A stretch of 64,000 bases of DNA, from positions 2,604,001 through 2,668,000 of the forward strand of contig JARWMV010000232.1 of NCBI GenBank assembly GCA_030998015.1, given 5' to 3'. The DNA comes from Ceratorhiza oryzae-sativae (taxonomy: Eukaryota; Basidiomycota; Agaricomycetes; Cantharellales; Ceratobasidiaceae). This document shows, piece by piece, positions 58,092-64,000 of the stretch (position 1 is the first letter of the stretch; each line of letters begins with the position of its first letter). Position numbers and translations under genes: made by a program. The notes under the pieces are model-generated. The model was not told the DNA's origin. It searched no databases and worked only from the letters and a program-made list of their open reading frames with translations.

Positions 58092-60664
58092 ATGCACACA
58101 CTCGCCCGCAGAGCAGTCCGTGCCCGGCGCATCGCTCTCCCCGTCCGGCCCGTCCAGCCCATCGCTGTCCCGCGGTGGACACGCGCGTATGCGACTCCCA
58201 CCGACGACAAGCCGCCAGCCAAGGATGCCAAACACGACGAAGACAAGGCAAAAGGCAACCAGGTCGCCAAGGATGACAGCGGTATACCTCCTGCGCTCAA
58301 GGGGCTCGAAGGCTTCTTTGGCGGCAAGTCGTCTGGCTCGAGCTCACAATCCCACCGCGAGTCCGAGCGAGACGATTCATCCGAGCATCGTCAGCGTCCG
58401 ACACCTCCACCTCCCGGTGGCTCAAATGGCGGTCCGGGTGGTCCATCGGTATACCAGAACCTGGCACTCGTGACTACTGCTCTGTATCTCGCATACACGC
58501 TCTCTGTCCCCAGCACCGACTCGCGCGAGATCACTTGGCAAGAATTCCAGACTGCGTTCCTCGACAAGGGGCTGGTCGACAAGCTGACAGTCGTCAATCG
58601 ATCGCGCGTACGTGTACAGCTCCATTCGAATGCGACGGGTACAATGTATCCGCAATCCACCGGCCAGGGATACTACTTTTCGATTGGGAGCGTCGAGGCG
58701 TTTGAGCGCAAGCTCGAAGAGGCCCAGCGCGAGCTTGGTGTTCCAACCAACGAGCGCATTCCGGTTGCATACCATGAGGAGATCAGCGCACTCAACACTG
58801 CCCTTCATTTCGCTCCTACGCTTATTCTTGCCGGCCTCTTGCTCTACTTTTCGCGCAGAGCAACAGGCGCTGCAGGTGGAGGAGCTCGGGTGGCATATTT
58901 GGCATCGGCAAGAGCCGTGCCAAGTTGTTCAACCAGGAGACGGACGTCAAAGTCAAGTTCAAGGACGTCGCCGGTATGGAAGAGGCCAAGGTCGAGATTA
59001 TGGAATTTGTCAGGTTCCTCAAGGAGCCTGCGAAATACGAAAGGCTCGGAGCAAAGATCCCTCGTGGCGCCATTCTCTCTGGCCCGCCGGGAACGGGAAA
59101 GACTTTGCTGGCCAAGGCCACTGCTGGCGAGGCGTCGGTACCGTTCTTGTCGGTCTCTGGCTCCGAGTTCGTGGAGATGTTTGTTGGTGTCGGCCCTTCC
59201 CGTGTGCGCGACCTGTTTGCTTCCGCAAAGAAGCACGCGCCGTGTATCATTTTTGTCGACGAAATCGACGCCATCGGAAAATCCCGCGGAAAGGGCGGAA
59301 ACTTTGGTGGCAACGACGAACGCGAGTCGACACTGAACCAGTTGCTCGTCGAGATGGACGGATTCGGCACCAAGGAGCATATTGTCGTTCTGGCGGGTAC
59401 AAATCGGCCTGACGTGCTCGATCCGGCTCTGCTGCGCCCTGGCCGATTCGATCGTCATATCCAGGTGGATCGGCCAGATGTCTCGGGCCGCAGGGATATC
59501 TTCCTGGTTCATCTCAAGCCGCTCAAACTCCACGAATCTCTCACGCGCGAGGATATCGCGCAAAAGCTAGCAGTAATGACTCCTGGTTTCTCGGGTGCGG
59601 ACATTGCGAACGTGTGTAACGAGGCGGCGTTGCACGCTGCGCGCGTTGAGAACGATAGTGTTACCGAGGCGAATTTCGATAGCGCTATTGAGCGGGTAAT
59701 TGTTGGGCTTGAGAGGAAGAGTCGGGTGTTGGGCAAAGAAGAGAAGAAAACGGTCGCGTATCATGAGGCTGGGCACGCAGTCTGCGGATGGTTCCTTGAG
59801 CATGCAGATCCGCTGCTTAAGGTTAGTATTATACCGAGAGGTGTTGGTGCGTTGGGTTATGCACAGGTTGGTTCACTGTGTCCTCTAGAGTATATTAGGT
59901 TTACTGACTTTTGAGTTATTTAGTATTTGCCAGCGGAGAGGTATCTGTATTCGACGCCTCAGCTGATTGACAAGATGTGCATGACTCTCGGCGGGCGCGT
60001 CTCTGAAGAGATTTTCTTTGGAGAGATTACAACTGGCGCCCAGGATGACTTGCAGAAGATTACCAAAATGGCGTTTGAGGTGAGCTGAATCGAGCTTATA
60101 TATGCGATAGTTTCCGGCTAAAGTTGGGGCTTTTCAGGTGTGTGCTAACTATGGTATGAACGCTGCCATCGGTCCGGTGAGCTACGGTGGTAAGGACTCG
60201 AAGGAGTCGTTCCAAAAGCCGTTTAGTGAGAAGACTGGAGAGATGTTGGATAATGAGGTTCGGAAGATGATTATGTATGTGATTATACTTTTGGACGTCA
60301 CGGACTTTTTACTGATGATATATACAGGGAGGCGCACAAACGTACCAAAGAGCTCTTGACTGAGAAGAAAGAGGCTGTAGTCAAGGTTGCCGAGCGCCTT
60401 TTGGAGAAGGAGATTCTTACTCGGTACGTTCTTGTCCGGTCCTGGTCTGGTTATCGTTACTAACAATGCATATTTTGTAGCCAAGACATGATTGAACTCC
60501 TCGGCAAACGACCCTTTGAGGGACGGAGCGATGATATGGACAAGTACCTTGATAAACGAGGCGAAAAGATTGCACCACCTCCGTTTGAAAACAGTAGCCA
60601 AACCGGCGATCCAGCTCCTGCTGCCGCCCCCACCGCCGCTGCCTCACCCATTGAAATCCGATAG
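58092..60664 (+). CDS. AFG3: Mitochondrial m-AAA protease subunit AFG3/YTA12, one frame slip
   Basis: The start at 58092 ([20 protein letters not shown]) is an Arg-rich import leader. A Gly/Pro linker and two membrane helices follow ([27 protein letters not shown]). Next come the AAA domain with GPPGTGKT (Walker A), [10 protein letters not shown] (Walker B), and [17 protein letters not shown] (second region of homology). The zinc protease motif HEAGH lies near 59770. The end is ASPIEIR-stop. m-AAA proteases degrade inner-membrane proteins and mature MrpL32 in the matrix. At about 58885-58893, in a G run, the frame moves by one base: one missing G would join the membrane part to [20 protein letters not shown]. 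The AAA and protease parts are otherwise intact. Confidence 0.93.
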
Positions 60665-60830
60665 TTTTAGTTAGATCTGAGTGAATATTTGCAAGATGGG
60701 TTGGATCATTCATGTATCGTATTCGATTAATATATATACATCGCATCTCTCTTTACAAGACTTAAGCGTTTGGACGTGGTGATCGGATTAGTCAGCTTGG
60801 TTTGTTGTGGTGCTACTCTTTACACCCGTT

Positions 60831-63800
60831 ATGTCTGCTCCCTCGTTCTCCTCGTTTCCGGCCCCGTCGTTCTCTTCGTTTCCAGACCTCGGAGAAGCAA
60901 AGGATAAAAAGGACAGGACTAAAGATAAAGACAAGTCGGAGAGGAGGCATTCGTCCAAGGATAAGGACAAGGACAAGGACAGGAAGGATCGTGAACTCTC
61001 ATCTCGCCACGACCGAGAACACGACCGGGAGCGCTCGAAACATCGAGAAGACCGAGAACGGGAGAAAGACAAGGTCAGGGACAGGGATAAGGGGAGGGCT
61101 AGGGACAAGGATAAGGAGAGCGGCAGCAAGCATCGGGTAAAGGAGAAAGGCGCGGAAAAGGCGTACAGGGAGGAAAAGCGCAGAGAGCGCAAGGGAAAGG
61201 AGAAGAGAAACAAAAAGAGGGAACGCTCTGACGATGAGGCTGTTAGCTCTGACCTAGAGCCAGGTGACGCATACGATTTTGAGCAGGACCTCGCAAACGC
61301 ACAGAAACGGCTTCGGGCGGTGGAAGAGTCTGACCATGCGACGCTCGACTTGAAGGACTTATGTCTCACGGACCGAAAGGGTGATCCGGGGAACATTCAG
61401 TATGGGAGTATACATCGTGCGGATATTCCTAGGTTCTTTCGAGCTGGATGTAAGTATCGTTTTTCATTGTTTGAGAGTCAGGCTAAGTGGAGAGGTAGAT
61501 GGGAACGTGTTGGGTGCGCCACCCGGATGGAAGATTGTTGGTCGGGGCGTTAGCAAGACCGTTGAGATTGGAAAGAGGGGTCGTCCTGCGGTGTGTATTC
61601 CTATGTATTGGGTGCTTATTGTTGGCTAACGCACAATCGCATAGGCCAAGCGATACATAGACAAACGTGCTATTTCGTCTACAACAAGGCGTCTTGTGCC
61701 TTCCAAGGCTGCTTTGCCGTTGACTCTGGAGGAGGAACAAGAGGGCTTTGTCCGTATAACTAAACGTCGAGTTCGCGATGTCCAGGTATATACTTTATCC
61801 AGCTGCTTTAGGCTGACTAACGACTCGCTTCAGGATGACATGGCAGACGAAATGGATGAATCTGGAAAAGCTCGTCGCCGCGAAGATGGCCCGGCCTACC
61901 GTTCCATCACTCAGGCTGACCGGGACTCTTCAGCGTCCTCTGCTAGCTCCTCCGAGTCTGAATCCGACACGGAGCTCGTCACACCCCAACTCACCCGTGT
62001 CGGCCAACTAGCCGCTCGGTACGAGAATTCCCGACGGATATTCAAGCATGGCTTGCACTATTGAAGCACAACACTGTGCCGGCCCCTAACGCTTTGGCTA
62101 GAGCTGAAATTGCTGCGAGTGTCTTGGCCAAGGCACTAGCTGCTCACCCTGCTAACAGGCGTTCTCCGTCTCTTCGACTTCGACTTTTGCGTGCTGGCGA
62201 AATGGTTTGGCCAGAGCACCAACTCGAACAAGAGTGGAGTGACATCCTGAAGGACTTTCCTCAAGATGGAGATGTCTGGTCTGAGTGGGTTGGATGGAGG
62301 ATGCGGGCTATGGAGAGCGTTGAAGCTGTCATTCTTGACATTCAACACGCAATGGATGTGCTACAGGGTAACTCGGACGAGCTCGAGATGCAGCGACTTC
62401 GGATTTTTTGGAGATCTTGTGTGTGGTTGCGGCAGGCTGGTGAGTTGTCACTCAGGCTTCTGGAGTGTTACTAAAAGTGAACGTAGGATATTCGGAGCGA
62501 GCGATAGCTGCTATGCAGGCTCAGATTGAAATGTAGGCTCCCACGTCCTCTCGAATTCTGTGGCGCTTAACATGTTTTCAGAACGTTTTTCGCACCCCAG
62601 AATCGTCCACCCACCTTCTCAGATACAATAGCTATGTTCGACGAGTTTTGGGACTCTGAAGCTCCGCGTATAGGAGAGGAAGGCGCACAAGGCTGGGGAA
62701 CCTGGACAGAACATCCAATCGGTGGAAACCCATCTGAGTCGGAACCGGTCATCCCACCCTTGCGATCGCCGCCCACTGACCCGTACCGGCTCTGGGCACA
62801 ACGAGAAGAGAATCTAGACAAGGTGCTCAAGCCCCCTCTCCGACTTCGCCCCGTAAATTATTACCTTGACGATCCCTACCGTGTCGTAGTCGTCTCCGAC
62901 TTTTCGCCCCTCTTAACTCCTCTTGTCACTCCAATCTCTCGGCGCAACCTGCTTTTTGTCTTTCTCCACTTTCTCGGGTTACATACCCCGGGGTCGACTC
63001 CTCCACCAGATGACGTATGGGCAGACGATCGGTGGATGAATCGAGAGAGCGTGTTGTTCCCTGTGGAGCTCAAATCGGCCGGTCCGCGTGTGCTTGACGG
63101 CGGTGCACTTATTGGCCATGAGCGCATGCTTCGAGCCGGATGGGGTCCTGTGAAGGAATGGGGTTGGGGTGTAGGAAGAATAACTGGAGCCGAATCAGAT
63201 CGCATGGTTGGCGGGACAACTTGGGAGTCCGATGATTTGCGTGGTGTTGATGTCGATTTCGTTAGGTGAGCATGGTCCGGACAGGGAGATCTGTCAGGTA
63301 CTGATGCTCTTGAGAAGTCGGATCTTTGCGACACTTAGCCCCGTGGTCCAGGACGAATTGTGGGATGAGCACTGGCTGGCCTTTGAGGCGGTGACGAATT
63401 CCAAAAAGTAGGCTTGCAGTCGGAGATATGAATATTAAGCTAATTACATATACGTAGGGCATTGAAATTGTCCAGGTCACAACTAGCACAAGACCAGACT
63501 TCTTTGTACAGATGGGCAGCACACGCACGATTGGAACGTGCTCGAGACAAGCCCGATGAGGCTCGCAAGATCTACAGAGTCAATCTGGCCCAGACCGAGA
63601 TAAACGAGCGGCGGCCTGGTGAACTCGAGTTATGGTGGGACTGGGCCGAGCTGGAATGGCTACGAGACGGAGTGGACTCTGCATTACAGGTTCTCGTCAT
63701 GGCGGTCGGGGTCTCGGACACGAACCCAGTTGACATTCTCCGTGCAAAACGGATCTATGACGCGACGCTCGACAACGGTGGCTCCCGGGACCCCGCCGCT

Positions 63801-64000
63801 AGCATCGCGCTGGTCAAACTCAGGGCACTGCTCGAGCTTCTCACCTCCCATTCGCTTCCCAACGCGCTCGTGTTATACGGCCACCACCTTCGATCCCCGC
63901 AATTCTTGCCCTATACTGCCGAACACGAGGCCTTGACTATTGCAGCAGTATCGACCGCGTTCCATCATACGCGCACGTTGCAGCGACCATGCCCACCTAG
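60831..64000 (+). CDS. NRDE2: NRDE2-like RNA surveillance protein, cut by window edge, one frame slip
   Basis: The start at 60831 gives MSAPSFSSFPAPSFSSFPDL, then about 130 residues of Lys/Arg/Asp/Glu-rich low complexity. The conserved NRDE2 head follows: DLKDLCLTDRKGDPGNIQYG and IPRFFRAG, then NVLGAPPGWKIVGRG after an intron. Half-a-TPR type helical repeats come next: WLALLKHNTVP, EWSDILKDFPQDGDVWSEWV, RLRIFWRSCVWLRQAGYSER, and DDPYRVVVVSDFSPLL. The last visible part is WAAHARLERARDKPDEARKI and beyond. NRDE-2 works in nuclear RNA interference and with Mtr4 and the exosome. Around 62029-62037, in a CCC run, one missing base would convert the break after YENS into DIQAWLALL. The 3' end lies beyond 64000. 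Confidence 0.88.

Noticed and set aside
63268..63300. Possible further slip or 32-base intron in NRDE2
   Set aside because: The interval is shorter than other introns here and the phase is ambiguous; I could not decide, so it is not counted.
1..64000. Transposon, CRISPR, tRNA or rRNA genes
   Set aside because: No transposase or reverse-transcriptase motifs, spaced direct repeats, tRNA box pairs or rRNA segments were seen on either strand.

Overview
The window is nuclear DNA of a filamentous basidiomycete. Genes lie close together on both strands, most are cut by many introns of about 45-75 bases with GT-AG borders, and the protein repertoire is fungal: a Zn2Cys6 regulator, BYR4-type septation protein, ERMES subunit MMM1, YHM2 carrier and CGR1. 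Pectin methylesterase, an expansin-like protein and an alginate-lyase-like enzyme fit a plant-associated or saprotrophic Agaricomycete; the general look recalls Rhizoctonia/Ceratobasidiaceae, but that placement is an inference from gene content only. I see no rRNA, tRNA, CRISPR array or intact transposon.

Layout. 0-4.3 kb: secreted expansin-like protein, Zn2Cys6 transcription factor (minus), MPV17-family membrane protein. 4.4-9.6 kb: TRAPPC8/TRS85 (minus). 10-16.5 kb: a small unknown protein, the mitochondrial carrier YHM2 and a long coiled-coil protein, all minus. 17.5-23.5 kb: an SGNH-like protein and VPS18. 23.7-28.4 kb: CGR1, a secreted alginate-lyase-like enzyme, a RAB5 GTPase. 28.7-31 kb: two tandem histidine-phosphatase paralogues. 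32.4-42.9 kb: an acidic unknown, TACO1/YebC, pectin methylesterase, a J-protein and a large unknown. 43.5-50.4 kb: BYR4/BFA1 and a serine-rich protein. 50.7-60.7 kb: MMM1, a citrate-type carrier, D-2-hydroxyglutarate/D-lactate dehydrogenase, a WD40 protein with SUMO-interaction-like motifs, and the m-AAA protease AFG3. 60.8-64 kb: NRDE2, cut by the window edge.

Themes. Six or seven genes serve mitochondria (MPV17-like, YHM2, TACO1, MMM1, the citrate-type carrier, the FAD dehydrogenase, AFG3) and three serve membrane traffic (TRAPPC8, VPS18, RAB5). The most useful technical observation is that about a dozen otherwise well-conserved coding regions slip by one base; nearly all slips behave as one missing base, several inside or next to homopolymers. 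That looks like consensus error rather than a string of pseudogenes. The most interesting biological observations are a GT-to-GC splice-donor switch at a shared intron of the tandem phosphatases, a 10-base micro-exon in the expansin-like gene, a low-complexity insert of roughly 200 residues inside the alginate-lyase-like enzyme, and the SIM-like array on the WD40 protein. I found no convincing wholly new multi-gene system.
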